Shown: positions 33,103 through 43,360 of the stretch, piece after piece
Layout: every line of letters starts with the position of its first letter
Position numbering within the stretch: position 1 is the stretch's first letter
Assembly: GCA_024734495.1 (NCBI GenBank)
Contig: JALMQS010000099.1
Span: 100,181,379-100,245,378, forward strand
Direction: 5' to 3'
From: Forficula auricularia
Lineage: Eukaryota > Arthropoda > Insecta > Dermaptera > Forficulidae
Length of the DNA: 64,000 nucleotides
Notes under the pieces: model-generated
What the model was told of the DNA's origin: nothing
Database searches by the model: none
What the model saw: the letters and a program-made list of their open reading frames with translations, nothing else
Program-made: the position numbers and the translations under genes

Positions 33103-33404
33103 TAGCTGACGACCGGGCCTTCGGCCCGGCGTCTACCTAGCCCCTGGCGGGGAGCGTCTCGTTCATACCAATTTAATAATTGAAATTTAAAATCTTACTG
33201 TAAGTATCGAAAGAATGTGCTGAATGAAATTGATTCAAAAATAAGGAAGAATAAGGAAAGATTTATTTAACACATTGCCTAAGCACGATCACTCATCTGA
33301 CCAATCAGAATCGTTCTAATAATTTAACGCTTTGGCATTGGCTATGCACTGGCCAATCAGATCGTTTCCACATACATATCCACATACTTTTCTATTTTAT
33401 ATAT

Positions 33405-33440
<36 letters not shown>

Positions 33441-33441
33441 A
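33103..33441 (+). mobile_element. Short non-autonomous insert ending in (GATA)n
   Basis: Begins CTAGCTGACGACCGGGCCTT, contains a GC palindrome (CCGGGCCTTCGGCCCGG), and ends in TATATATAGATAGATAGATA. Short elements of this form (CTAGCTGAC start, microsatellite end) are common in insects. It lies in the 5' untranslated part of the mariner and so is younger than it. Confidence 0.6.
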
Positions 33442-33442
33442 A

Positions 33443-34160
33443 ATGTGTGTCGAAAACCATATTCATATTCGTCATATTATGCTCTACCACTACGAGAAAG
33501 GATGGAAGGCAGCACAGTCATTTCGCGATCTCAACGAACTTTTTGGCGAAGGAACAATTACTGATAGTACAGTACGGAAGTGGTTTGCCCGTTTAAAATC
33601 AGGTGACACTAGTTTGGAGGATAAAGAAGGAAGAGGTCGGCCATCGGATTTTGATGATCAGGCACTTCTGACAGCCGTGGAAGAGGATGAAAGCCTTACA
33701 ACACGAATGCTGGCTGCAGACTTCAATGTCGACTAATCAACGATCGTTCGACGCCTCAAAAAGCTTGGCAAGGTATGGAAATTGGCTGGATGGGTCCCCC
33801 ACGAACTCTCCGACAACTCACGGTGCAATCGAGGCGAAAAGACCGCGCAAAAAGAACCACATCGTGTTCCATCACGATAACGCACGTCCACATGTTGAGC
33901 GCCGGGTCGTCGAATTCATCGCCAATAAGGGCTGGGATCTACTCCCACATCCGCCGTACTCACCGACGGACTATCACATCAACCGCTCTTTGAAAAACTG
34001 GCAAAAGACTAAGATCTACGACGATTTGGATGACTTAGTGGCCGATGTCAAAGCGTGGATTGCCTCCAAGAATCGTGACTTCTTTGCCCGTGGAATCGAC
34101 CGACTGCCAAGCAAATGGGAAGCAGTTATTGAAGTAGATGGTGAATACGTTCTCGAATAA
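33443..34160 (+). pseudogene. Mariner transposase, internally deleted
   Basis: The first frame gives HIRHIMLYHYEKGWKAAQS, TVRKWFARLKSGDTSLEDKE and GRGRPSDFDDQALLTAVEED (helix-turn-helix DNA-binding half and linker), then a stop at 33734. The next frame resumes with RSFDASKSL / KKLGKVWKLAGWVPHELSDN and jumps directly to KKNHIVFHHDNARPHVERRV (second catalytic Asp). It goes on to LLPHPPYSPTDYHINRSLKN, where the normal PYSPDLAPTDYH has lost a few residues, and ends with the C-terminal SKWEAVIEVDGEY. The block with the first catalytic Asp (GDExW) is deleted. The element cannot encode an active enzyme. Confidence 0.9.
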
Positions 34161-34394
34161 TCATTTAAACATGTTTTTGTTAAATTTTATTATTGTTTTT
34201 GCTGAATAAAAATATTTTTAAAAAACGTTCCATAATTATGCATCAACCTAATAGTTCTGATCTTATTAAAGTGCCTGAATATAATATTTTTCAAGGTGAC
34301 AGGGCGGGCAGGAGGGGAGCAGTGTAGGATTTTATGTAGCTGAACACATATGTTAAAATGTCACTTTTTTGAGTCATTGGTAGACCAGAAGTTT

Positions 34395-34780
34395 ACTGGG
34401 CCCATTCTTTAACCTTCTCTATACCAACGATCATCCAAAAGTCTCAACCAACACAACAAACAGCCACATTCGAAGATGATACGGCGATTTTAGCGACCGG
34501 CTATGGTATCAAGGAATCAATCAGAAAACTGAACATCTCAATCTCCAAAATTCAAAGATGGACTTATAAATGGAAGATCAAACTAACTGAGACTAAATCG
34601 ATACACGTCGACTTCACCAACAAAAACATCTCGTATATACCGGTACCGTATATCTCAACAAAAACCATATTCTAATCAGGCTAAGTACCTCGGGATGACA
34701 TTAGACACACACGCTTCCGCTGGGAAGTACATGTTAAGAAAAAGAGAGAACTCAACATCAAGTGTGACATTTCAAGTAAA
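34395..34780 (+). pseudogene. Jockey-type LINE RT fragment (family D)
   Basis: In broken frames this reads LLYTNDHPKVSTNTT, then TATFEDDTAILATGYGIKES (the FADD box with Ala changed to Glu), ISKIQRWTYKWKIKL, SIHVDFTNKNISYIPV and FRWEVHVKKKRELNIK. I recognise the order FADDTAILATGYGIxE ... WxxKWKIKLNETKSxHxxFTNK from jockey-like elements of hemipteran genomes. Upstream RT motifs and endonuclease are missing. It begins abruptly at about 34395, consistent with 5' truncation, and the region to 35040 contains no tail that I could place. Confidence 0.75.
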
Positions 34781-35330
34781 TTTATAATTTTCTCATTAAT
34801 ATATCAAAGAATAATTAACATATTAACAAGAATTGTTTTGATCACGCTTTTTTGAAAAATATATATATCGCGAGACTACTCCGGTTGAAGCTATTGGAGT
34901 CTGCTGAGTCTTAAGTCTGGACCAAGAGAAAAAATGATATGATCCATTTAGCTACAATCCAACGTCATTTTGCGTATAGCCCGCATGACACTCGGATGGA
35001 TACATTTCAAGTAGTTGTATTTATTTGTAACGATATACCCTGTCTATGTGGTTTGAACAAAATCAGCTTTTCCATTGTGAAATTTTCATATTATTTTACC
35101 TAATTTTCTTTCTCCTCTTTGCCTACTATAGACTTTTTAAGCGGTTAGAATACGCCGTTAGCCCGTTAAGCAGCTTAGAGACACCTATAGACCATACGAC
35201 GCAACAGACATATTATATATATAAAAACTTTTTACTAGATCAAACAACTTCTCCGTGGACACCGAGAGGTGAACCGCGACCTAATATCGTGTACACTTAC
35301 TTCCACTTCCACTTTCATTTCCAAGTAGAA

Positions 35331-35630
35331 GACAATAGATGAAGGGGCATTATCTAATGAATTCCAAAATAATTCCATATAATTCCAAAGACGTGTACAC
35401 CTAATTCCAATCGGAGTTCACCCCTCAATAGACAATAGATGAAGGGGCATTATCTAATGAATTCCAAAATAATTCCACATAATTCCAAAGACGTGTACAC
35501 CTAATTCCAATCGGAGTTCACCCCTCAATAGACAATAGATGAAGGGGCATTATCTAATGAATTCCAAAATAATTCCACATAATTCCAAAGACGTGTACAC
35601 CTAATTTCAATCGGAGTTCAGCCCTCGGTG
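35331..35630. repeat. Perfect-period 100-bp tandem repeat, three copies
   Basis: Units start at 35331, 35431 and 35531 with GACAATAGATGAAGGGGCAT and end with CGGAGTTCACCCCTCAATA. Copies one and two differ by one base in the part inspected (TTCCATATAA versus TTCCACATAA). The third copy diverges at its last bases. Non-coding. Confidence 0.95.
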
Positions 35631-36030
35631 GACACTGTGAATCTGAAATGACACAAAAACCTAAAAGCAAAAATCTCCTCGAAAATAGAATTTTTAATCA
35701 CTGGAACCACTTCTTTAAATATCACCAACATAGATACGATTTAAAACCAACGTGAGAGCCATTTAAGTACACAATCAATTATTATAATAGCCAACTATAA
35801 AAAAATAAATTTTTACAGCTTTACCTGTTTTAATTTTTTCTTTGTAAAATGTGTATATATTTAACATTTACGTCAATGTAAAATTAGATTAAAACGTTAC
35901 ATGATATAATTTGCAATGTTAATACAGATTCGGGCATAATCAAATTTCATTTTGCCAGTTGTGATTATATTTCTGTCAATTGACTATTATGTTATTATAT
36001 TAGATATAGCTTAATATATATTTTTTTCAG

Positions 36031-36129
36031 AATTAGCTGGGCCAACAGCCAATGACCCCGTGGCCGGCTACATGACCCTTCCTGAACACGTGACTGCCAT
36101 CGCTGACAGAAGGGCAAATCGTTATAGGG
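36031..36129 (+). CDS. Candidate internal exon of a host gene
   Basis: A 99-bp GC-rich segment in AT-rich DNA follows TATATTTTTTTCAG (polypyrimidine tract and AG acceptor) and is followed by GTGAGT (donor). Only one forward frame is open across it, entering with two bases of a split codon and leaving with one. It gives LAGPTANDPVAGYMTLPEHV and then TAIADRRANRYR. The exon therefore preserves phase and encodes 33 residues. I do not recognise the protein. Composition and splice signals differ from every transposon fragment around it, so a real, possibly alternatively used, exon of a large-intron gene is the best explanation. Neighbouring exons are not in view. Confidence 0.5.
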
Positions 36130-37139
36130 GTGAGTTTCCACAAAAGCCTAATAATATTCTCACGATTTGTAGATTCTTTTAATGACACCTACCGACTATT
36201 TTACTATTGTTATGAAATACTAAATTAAAGCTTTTTGGTGAAGTTGAGTCATAAATTTACTTTAATTATCATCTAAGCGTAAAATGAACAATCGGAAAAA
36301 TAGGTTTTCACAAAAAATAAATATTATATGGGCATACACTTTTTAAAAAATGGTCTTTTTATTTCAAAATGCACTAAAAAAATTATATTTTCAATTGATT
36401 TTGGATAGATAACAACGATTTGTCAAAGGATATTAGAAAATACTCCTTGATTTATAGAATATCATCTAAGCATTGTAAGACATCATTTCTTGTGTTTGGG
36501 CTTAGGTATATATCACAGTTCAGTTCAGAAGCAGAATACAACAATTTAATCACAAAAATAAAGGAAATTACAAAATTTAAGGTAATAACGGACAGTCCTT
36601 CACGTCTTCTAGGAGCTAATAGGGCCAACAAGAGAAGCATCAAATAGCCTGTACAATTGTACATAATTTTCATCATCATCATAGATTTTACAATCTTGAT
36701 ACTTGTTTGATTCAACCACTCATTATCTGAGGAAAATTCTAATCAAGCTTTCCTATCTCAACCTTTAAAATATCCCTAAGCAACAGCCTGAATTACTTTG
36801 TGTGCCCTATCATATGAGGACTTCTCTTCCTCAGAATGTTGAGATTCAGAACTGAAAATGTATATGTAAATAAATCTGATTTATTATTTTTAATACTTTT
36901 GTAAATAAACAACTAACTTTTCATTAACTAAATTTTCGTATTTTTAACCGACTTCGAAAAAAAGGAGTAGGTTATTAATTCAACGGAAAGTCTGTTTTTT
37001 TTTTGTTTTTTTTTGTGTTTGGACATTTATTTCTCTTTACCATGTGAACCGATTTCGATTATTTTTTTTGCATTGGGTTCGGTCTAGTTCCCGATTGGTC
37101 CAGTTTTTTTTGATTGGCATTGGACCCTATTTTTCGACC

Positions 37140-39912
37140 ATGAAATTTTTTCCAGGACGCTCCCAAAAATTGTGAGGTTGGGTAAGAAAATAATGTGCAC
37201 AAAATTTGAGATCGATCGGACAACCCTTTGAGGTGGCGCATCTCATTTGAAAATTGTAAATTTTAGAAATTTCGCTTTATTCAGCTACTATATTTTGTTA
37301 TACGTCGTTAAATTGAAACAAAGAATAAAAACATCGATGGCAATGTAATTAATAAACATTATTTTGTGAAATCCCGCCCCTACCTTCCTTATTCAGTCAT
37401 TATTAAAACACATATACCAATTGAAAAGAAAAAAATCAAGTGAATTGAATATTATGACTCGTTGCCTATCTCCTAGGCGTACATCGAGAAAATATGAAAA
37501 TGTAGCGATTCTACGTTATAATATCATTAATTATATATTTAAATATAATAATATTATTAATCAATCAATTTATATTAATAATATATTAATGTTTTCTTCT
37601 CAAAACACGTCTTTTTCTCTCTTCTCTGTGAACTCTAAACTCTCTCTGAATGGTCAGCGAAAGTCTAATGAATAGAGAATAATTTATTTTTAACTGTTTT
37701 TATAAATTTTAAAAAAGTTTGTATAATGTTTAATTTTAGAAGAAACTGTAGAACTGCAGTCGTCATCAACATCCCCTGAAGAAGATAGACAGAACCCGGA
37801 TGAAGAAGACAGTATCGAGGATGAACCTGGCCCAAGTAACCCAAAAAGAAGACGTGCTCAAAAAGAACTGATTACTTCAAAACTTGTGTCGACCCTCGAG
37901 AATTGCAAAGTGAGTGACCGTGATGCAGTTCGAATTATAGCAGCAGCTGCTGAAGTTCTTGTGCATGATTTAAACGATTTTATAATAAATCGAACGTCAA
38001 TTAGACGTTATCGAACACTTTTTCGAAAAGAACTGGCCGGAAAATTTTTTGCAGCGTTTAATTCCCGACGATCTCGCTGGACTGAATGTTCATTTGGACG
38101 GAAAGCTTTTACCAGATTTAATCGGAAAGATAAAAGTTGACGGGTTACCAGTTTTAATAACGTACGATGGAAAAGAAAAAATGCTTGGAATTCCGAAAAT
38201 CGAATCTGGTAGTGGAACGAACCAAGCCTTCGCGGTGCACAAACTGTTGCAAGATTGGGGACTTTCCGATAAAGTACAAGCTGTTTGTTGTGATACAACA
38301 TCTTCAAATATGGGACGTTTTCGAGGCGCGTGTGTCTATCTTGAACAAATATTGCAACGAGATCTTCTGTATCTACCCTGTCGACACCATATTTATGAAA
38401 TAATTTTGAGGGGTGCATTCGATGAGAAAATATCGCAATCTTCAGGTCCAACTATTTCTATTTTCAAAAAATTTCAAGAATCGTGGCCAAAAATAAGCAA
38501 ACAAAAATTTATACCAGGGAATAAAGATGAGTATGTCCGCCAGTCAATTCAGGATACAAATGAAGTACTTGAGTTTGCAATGCAAACTTTACAAAAAGTC
38601 AAGCAGCCGCGCGAAGATTACCGCGAATTCCTTCAGCTCGTCATCATTTTCTTAGGCGGAACACCTCCCAGAGGTATTTCTTTTCGCGGTCCAGGAGCGT
38701 TTCACCACGCTCGATGGATGGCGAAGGCGATATATTGTTTAAAAATTTATTTATTCCGGGGCGAGTTCACTTTGACCAAGGAAGAAAAATTGGGATTTGT
38801 GATATTTGCATCTTTCTTGCCAAACTTTATCTTAAAGTTTGGATTCAATCTCCAATGGCTGCAAAAGCTCCTCGACTGGACTTAGAATTTTTAAAAAATC
38901 TGAACGCCTATCGCGAAGTTGATAAAAAAATAAGCCGTATTGCAATAAATAAATTATGTAACCATTTGTGGCATCTGGCTTAGCATTTTTTGACGATAAA
39001 ATTGGATTTGACAGCAAGATACGGATGGCGAAAGCACGTGGATAAAATCAATACCGGCGAGAACAGTGAATAAATTCGAAATTTTTTCGAATGATCTGGA
39101 AAATATTTTAATCAATGGCATACAGAATTTCATTTCACAAAAAACAAGGGGATTTTTGGATAGATTTTCCATTCCAATGGATTTTTTACAAAAAGATTCT
39201 CTTGAATGGGAAGATGATGACAGTTTTCAAATTGGACTGGAAATTATAAAAAAACTTAAACTTGTAAACGACACCGCTGAACGAGGAGTGAAACTCATGG
39301 AAGACTATAATAAAATCCTTTCAAGAAGCGAAGAAGAGAAACAATATATCCTGCAAATTGTTTCAGAATATAGGAAAAAATACCCGGACAGTATGAAATC
39401 AACATTAGCAGCGGATTTGAAAAACTCAATTTTTGGTAAATAAAATTTATTTTGAGAGAATAATCGTATTTCTATTTATTTACTTCTATGTGAATGCTAA
39501 ATCTCTTCTTTATATATATATAATAACATTTTTTTACTTTTATAACACTAATATGACACAAATAAATCTGTACGCCTAGGAAGTAGGCAACGCGCCATAA
39601 TATTCACTTGATTTTTTTCTTTTCATTTGCTGTATATGTTTTAATAATGACTGAATGACGAAGGTAGGGGCGGGATTTCACAAAATAATGTTTATTAATT
39701 ACATTGCCATCGATGTTTTTATTATTTTTTTCAATTTAACGACGTATAACAAAATGTAGTAACAGAATAAAGCAAAATTCCTAAAATTTACAATTTTCAA
39801 ATGAGATGCACCGCCTCAAAGGGTTGTCCGATCGATCTCAAATTTTGTACACATTATTTTCTTACCCAACCTCACAATTTGAGGGGGTGTCCCGAAAACT
39901 TTTTGAAAAAAA
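37140..39912 (+). mobile_element. DNA transposon with about 350-bp terminal inverted repeats
   Basis: Left 37140-37500 and right 39565-39912 are long inverted copies: for example ATTGTGAGGTTGGGTAAGAA with its complement, GATCGATCGGACAACCCTTT, CATCGATGGCAATGTAATTA, and the inner GTTGCCTATCTCCTAGGCGT against ACGCCTAGGAAGTAGGCAAC. Between them is a transposase-like gene. The outer few bases are diverged, so the exact ends and target duplication could not be fixed. Confidence 0.85.
37739..39443 (+). pseudogene. RNase H-like transposase-type protein, frameshifted
   Basis: Coding similarity starts right after a possible acceptor (TTTAATTTTAG at 37729-37739) with an acidic leader (SSSTSPEEDRQNPDEED) and a basic patch (PKRRRAQKEL). 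It continues through DAVRIIAAAAEVLVHDLN to RYRTLFRKELAGKF. A one-base gain in a T run near 38045 shifts the frame to LQRLIPDDLAGLNVHLDGKL, YDGKEKMLGIPKI, CCDTTSSNMGRFRGACVYLE and LYLPCRHHIYEIILRGAF. Then comes GPGAFHHARWMAKAIYCLKI. Another shift near 38820 gives KVWIQSPMAAKAPRLDLEFL, and a third near 38980 restores LAFFDDKIGFDSKIRMAKA. The C-terminus is VNDTAERGVKLMEDYNKILS ... QYILQIVSEYRKKYP. I know this protein type as an unnamed multicopy family in arthropods. D..T-N and C-HH-E blocks resemble hAT-like RNase H folds. Its flanking long inverted repeats support a transposase role. Confidence 0.7.
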
Positions 39913-40328
39913 AAATCCTTATGTATAGCTAAGATCCACCCTAATGTTCACGAATAACTTCTTTGTTTATAGACCGATTTCAATGATTCTTCTTTTATTG
40001 GAAAGGAGGTACCTTCGGGGTGGTTTCATATTAATTTGGTCAAGTTCTGATGATATGATCAATGACAAAATAACGGAAATCTCCATTTCTTATGAGCAAA
40101 TAATCGAAATTATAACAAATAAAATCTTTTATAAAAAAAAACAATCCTAATACGTTCATTTAAAACCCGCTAACGTTTCGAGATAATTTCTCTATTTATG
40201 AATTGAATTTGTATTATCAATTTCTGATTCCGTCGCCCTTCCTTCTTACGAGATGCATTCAAGGTATTATCATAAGTCGCTATTCTTAACATCACTAAAA
40301 AGAGAAAAATAAACATAATATTTAGAAA

Positions 40329-40750
40329 AAAACGACTTCAAAAAATTAAATGCAACAAATAAAATAATAAGAACTCAAAAATCAAATAAAATGCACTAAA
40401 AGGTATAAAATAATTATCTTATTTAGTTACAACTAAACGATGAAATTATTACATGAAATCACTTTTTGAAGTCGGTGCCAAACAAACTATATTAATATTA
40501 ATAAACAAATAAACTATATTAAGCGAGCTTACGCGATGTTGTCTTCATTACCCGCCAAACCTATTAAGTAAGATCCGTCGAGTGCGATTCATAAAATGTA
40601 TATGTTTGGCACCGACTTCAAAATAATAATTTCATCGTTTAGTTGTAACTAAATAAGATAATTATCTTATACCTTTTTAGTGCATTTTATTTGATTTTGA
40701 GCTCTTATTTTACTTGTTGCATTTAATTTTTTTGAAGTCGGTTTTTTTTC
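40329..40750. mobile_element. Foldback element family F, copy 2
   Basis: Same arms as 31718-32111: CGACTTCAAAAAATTAAATG to GAAGTCGGTGCCAAACAAAC on the left, and GTTTGGCACCGACTTCAAAA to TTTTTTTGAAGTCGGTTTTT on the right. The centre carries GCGAGCTTACGCGATGTTGT and CATTACCCGCCAAAC. Non-coding. Confidence 0.8.
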
Positions 40751-42430
40751 TAAAAATTATTTTTAGATTACTCCTATATTGTTTACATGCAAAATTAAGA
40801 TTTATTATTTTTTATTATCATTTTAAATTAATTTAAGCTTTAATGTGACTTGTGGTGGTTTTGTCACAATTTCATCTTGGCCATAATATTTTGGTTTTAA
40901 TTTTTTTAATAAAAATCCTCCAACAGTTTTTTGAGTTAATTTTTAAAGATTCATATTCTAATGAGCTTAAGATCGGTTTAAGTGAAACATTTTGGACTTC
41001 ATCTCCAAGAGTCTTTATAAAGATCGACTTTTGTTAGAAAAATTATCTCATTTTGAATATATGTGTTTCAGATTCGAACCATATTCTTCATAATCTGGCA
41101 GCTAAAGTTCCATTGGACTGTTCGACATGTCAACTTTATAACCATTCACCCAAATAATTTTTTATTTTATTTTTTTTAAATTTAAATTAATACCTACATG
41201 TATGAAAATCAGTAGCCATACATTTCAACCTATTAAAATATAACTAGTGTGCTACACATATTTAATAATTGAAAAGTTTACCTATCTGTTTAAGAATTAA
41301 TATTAAAAAAAAAAAAAAAAAAAAAAATATTTTGAAATTTTATCTTTGTTCCAACTGTAATTGATAAAATATCAGGCTGATGTATAATGTTTTAAAAATA
41401 AACTTAATTTCATCACTTCTTCTAAAGTCCTATAACCCTTCTCCTCTTTATTCCATATTGTGTAAAATGTAAAAAATTTCATATTCTATTTGTATTTGTT
41501 TACGTTGTATAAAAGTGTCAAATATTAACTTCAACTCTACTTTGTTATAAATAAAAATATTGTATATTATGTTAATTAACCATAATTCATGACAATGTCT
41601 TAGTTTTCACTGTAGCTTTTGTACGCGAGCTAAACTTAAGTTCATAACAAATTCCCTTTAAAAACTATGCATAATGGCTGGTAAGGTTCATTCAAAAACG
41701 TAGGTTGTAAAAATACTATGCATATCAAAAGCACAAACAGCGTTGTTGTCGATTGTGAAATAAATAAGCGCTCTAGCGGTGTAACTAGACAAATTTACAT
41801 GTACCTAAATGTAAGTTTCCCACTCAACCCTTAAGCTGCATAACTTCTTTAATTTCATATTTCCCATTAGCCATCGACGTTTAAATAAAGTCTGTAATAC
41901 TTTTAATCATGTAATTAACAAGGAAGAGAAACATTTAATTTTACTTTCATTTGAATAAATTTTAAATTTGACATTTCAAATGACCAGTCATATTATAACT
42001 GAACGTTAATTGTACTTTAACTTGGAGCGCCGGCTGTTATAAGAGCCCCTTTATTAAATTTAGTGTCCAGAAGTAATTTAGTTCGCGTTCTCTCGGTGTA
42101 AACTAAGACAGAATGTAAAAGAAAATGATCTCAATTATGTTAAGGGAATTTAGATTCAGAATCATAAGTAGAACGGTACAACAGGTGTACAGGCTTAGGG
42201 CCTAATAATAAAAAGAGATCTGGAATGGTATAAAAAAATTATATATAATCTTCAAATTGCTTTTATGCTATGCTTAATAAAAAAATGTTGAATCGTATTT
42301 GTTTTATTATTATTTCATCCCTAACAAAAAAAATAATAATAATAATAAAATCGTGGGGCACGGAAATAAAACATTGTGAATGCTATGCAAATCTAGACAT
42401 TGGATTGAGTACATATTTTCCTGATAAAAA
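40751..42430. other. AT-rich stretch with nothing recognised
   Basis: Contains a long A run at about 41308-41328. No motif-bearing frame or transposon end was seen. A scatter of short frames lacks known motifs. Confidence 0.45.
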
Positions 42431-42437
42431 AGTTATA

Positions 42438-42560
42438 TTGCCGAGAGTAGCAGAGTTGTTGATTTTATAAGAATGAATCAAAGAAGATGTCTTCTGTTTG
42501 ATTGGAATAAATATACCTACACACAAATATTGACTATTTATATATATAAGTACAAAGTAC
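42438..42560 (-). mobile_element. Fragment related to the hammerhead-bearing small elements
   Basis: GCCGAGAGTAGCAGAGTTGT followed by TGATTTT, then GTCTTCTGTTTGATTGGAAT, parallels in reverse the right end of the element at 56595-56940 (CTCTGCTACTCTCGGC). No ribozyme core remains visible. (AAT)n follows at 42588-42621. Confidence 0.55.
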
Positions 42561-42585
42561 ATATACCTACACCCATATATTTCAA

Positions 42586-42587
<2 letters not shown>

Positions 42588-42621
<34 letters not shown>
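42588..42621. repeat. (AAT)n microsatellite
   Basis: About ten tandem trinucleotides beside TA-rich simple sequence. Confidence 0.85.
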
Positions 42622-42623
<2 letters not shown>

Positions 42624-42813
42624 TGTTTATTCAATGAAACATACATTATAAATCAAAGAAAAAAATACAAACACATTTTACTCATGGTCGACTTGACCGT
42701 TTGAGTGAGTGAGTATAATAATTATATAATCATGCATATAATAGATACAATAATAATAATACAATAACTATAACAGTTTGTTCCATTAGATGATTAATAA
42801 TTGAAATCAAGAA

Positions 42814-43360
42814 TCAGCCGATATCTATATTTCCATGATCGGACACTCTGCCATTGAAGTCCCCAATAAGAATTAACTCTAAATTCTGATATTCACTCAT
42901 AAAATCGTACATTATTTGAAAATCTGCCGCCCAGTTGTTGCAATTTAAATAAACCGGCAGGATGTAATGACTTTTCTTATAAGACTTCAATTCAATCAAA
43001 TCAGTATTTAACATTTTAACAAATTTTGCCTGATTACTAAATTTAGTCCCTTTCTGAAGTCCATATATTGATCCCCCACTTTCTCTTCCATACACTCCTC
43101 TTCTAACTGCTGGAATAAATATCAGTTCGTAATCCGAATTTTTTTTTTTGAAAAATAAGAAATTCCCTCTCTTCCATCATATAACATTCGAAAAGTAAAA
43201 ACACTTCATACTGCCTTAAAAATACAAAAAATTCCATATTATTTAATTTGCCTTTCAAACCCGCAATATTATATGCAACTATATTTAAGCGAATTCCTCG
43301 ACCTTCATCTTTATCTTCGGAAACACTAATCCTTTGATCCGACCGACGCCCGGGAGCCAA
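42814..43360 (-). pseudogene. LINE (family E) endonuclease, 3'-truncated and frameshifted
   Basis: The minus-strand frame (43360 to 43103) reads GIRLNIVAYNIAGLKGKLNN, FVFLRQYEVFLLFECYMMEE, the start of an APE-type endonuclease with the catalytic Glu in FECY. A frameshift in a T/A run near 43140-43148 moves to the frame ending at 42814: RRGVYGRESGGSIYGLQKGT, YILPVYLNCNNWAADFQIMY, LELILIGDFNGRVSDHGNI. The GDFN block is the Asp-Asn catalytic pair. The frame then stops, and the whole reverse transcriptase is missing, which is unusual because LINEs normally lose their 5' and keep their 3' end. It lies 3' of and overlaps the end of ORF1 (43326-44120). Confidence 0.8.

Larger units (their letters stand above)
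32992..34251 (+). mobile_element. Mariner element with TA target and 30-bp inverted ends
   Basis: The ends TTAGGTTGATGCATAATTAT and its complement at 34222-34251 are flanked by TA (32990-32991 and 34252-34253). The 1260-bp length is close to the usual 1.3 kb only because a roughly 340-bp insertion (33103-33441) offsets an internal loss in the transposase. Confidence 0.9.
36943..40335 (+). mobile_element. Dispersed repeat G (AACCGACTTCGAAAAAAGG...), split by a transposon
   Basis: The left part (36943-37139) starts TTTTTAACCGACTTCGAAAA and contains ACCGATTTCGATTATTTTTT and GCATTGGGT. The right part (39913-40335) continues with ATAACTTCTTTGTTTATAGA, TTGGTCAAGTTCTGAT and AACATCACTAAAAAGAGAAA. 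The uninterrupted order is seen at 53222-53572. The 37140-39912 transposon sits between the halves. Similar AACCGACTTC...GGAGG repeats are widespread in insects; the class is not established here. Confidence 0.7.

Noticed and set aside
33409..33438. GATA/AGAT repeats as a CRISPR-like array
   Set aside because: Simple 4-bp microsatellite without spacers, at the end of a short eukaryotic repeat.
38008..38451. 147-codon minus-strand frame
   Set aside because: Antisense shadow of the transposase-type pseudogene, whose plus-strand motifs are convincing.
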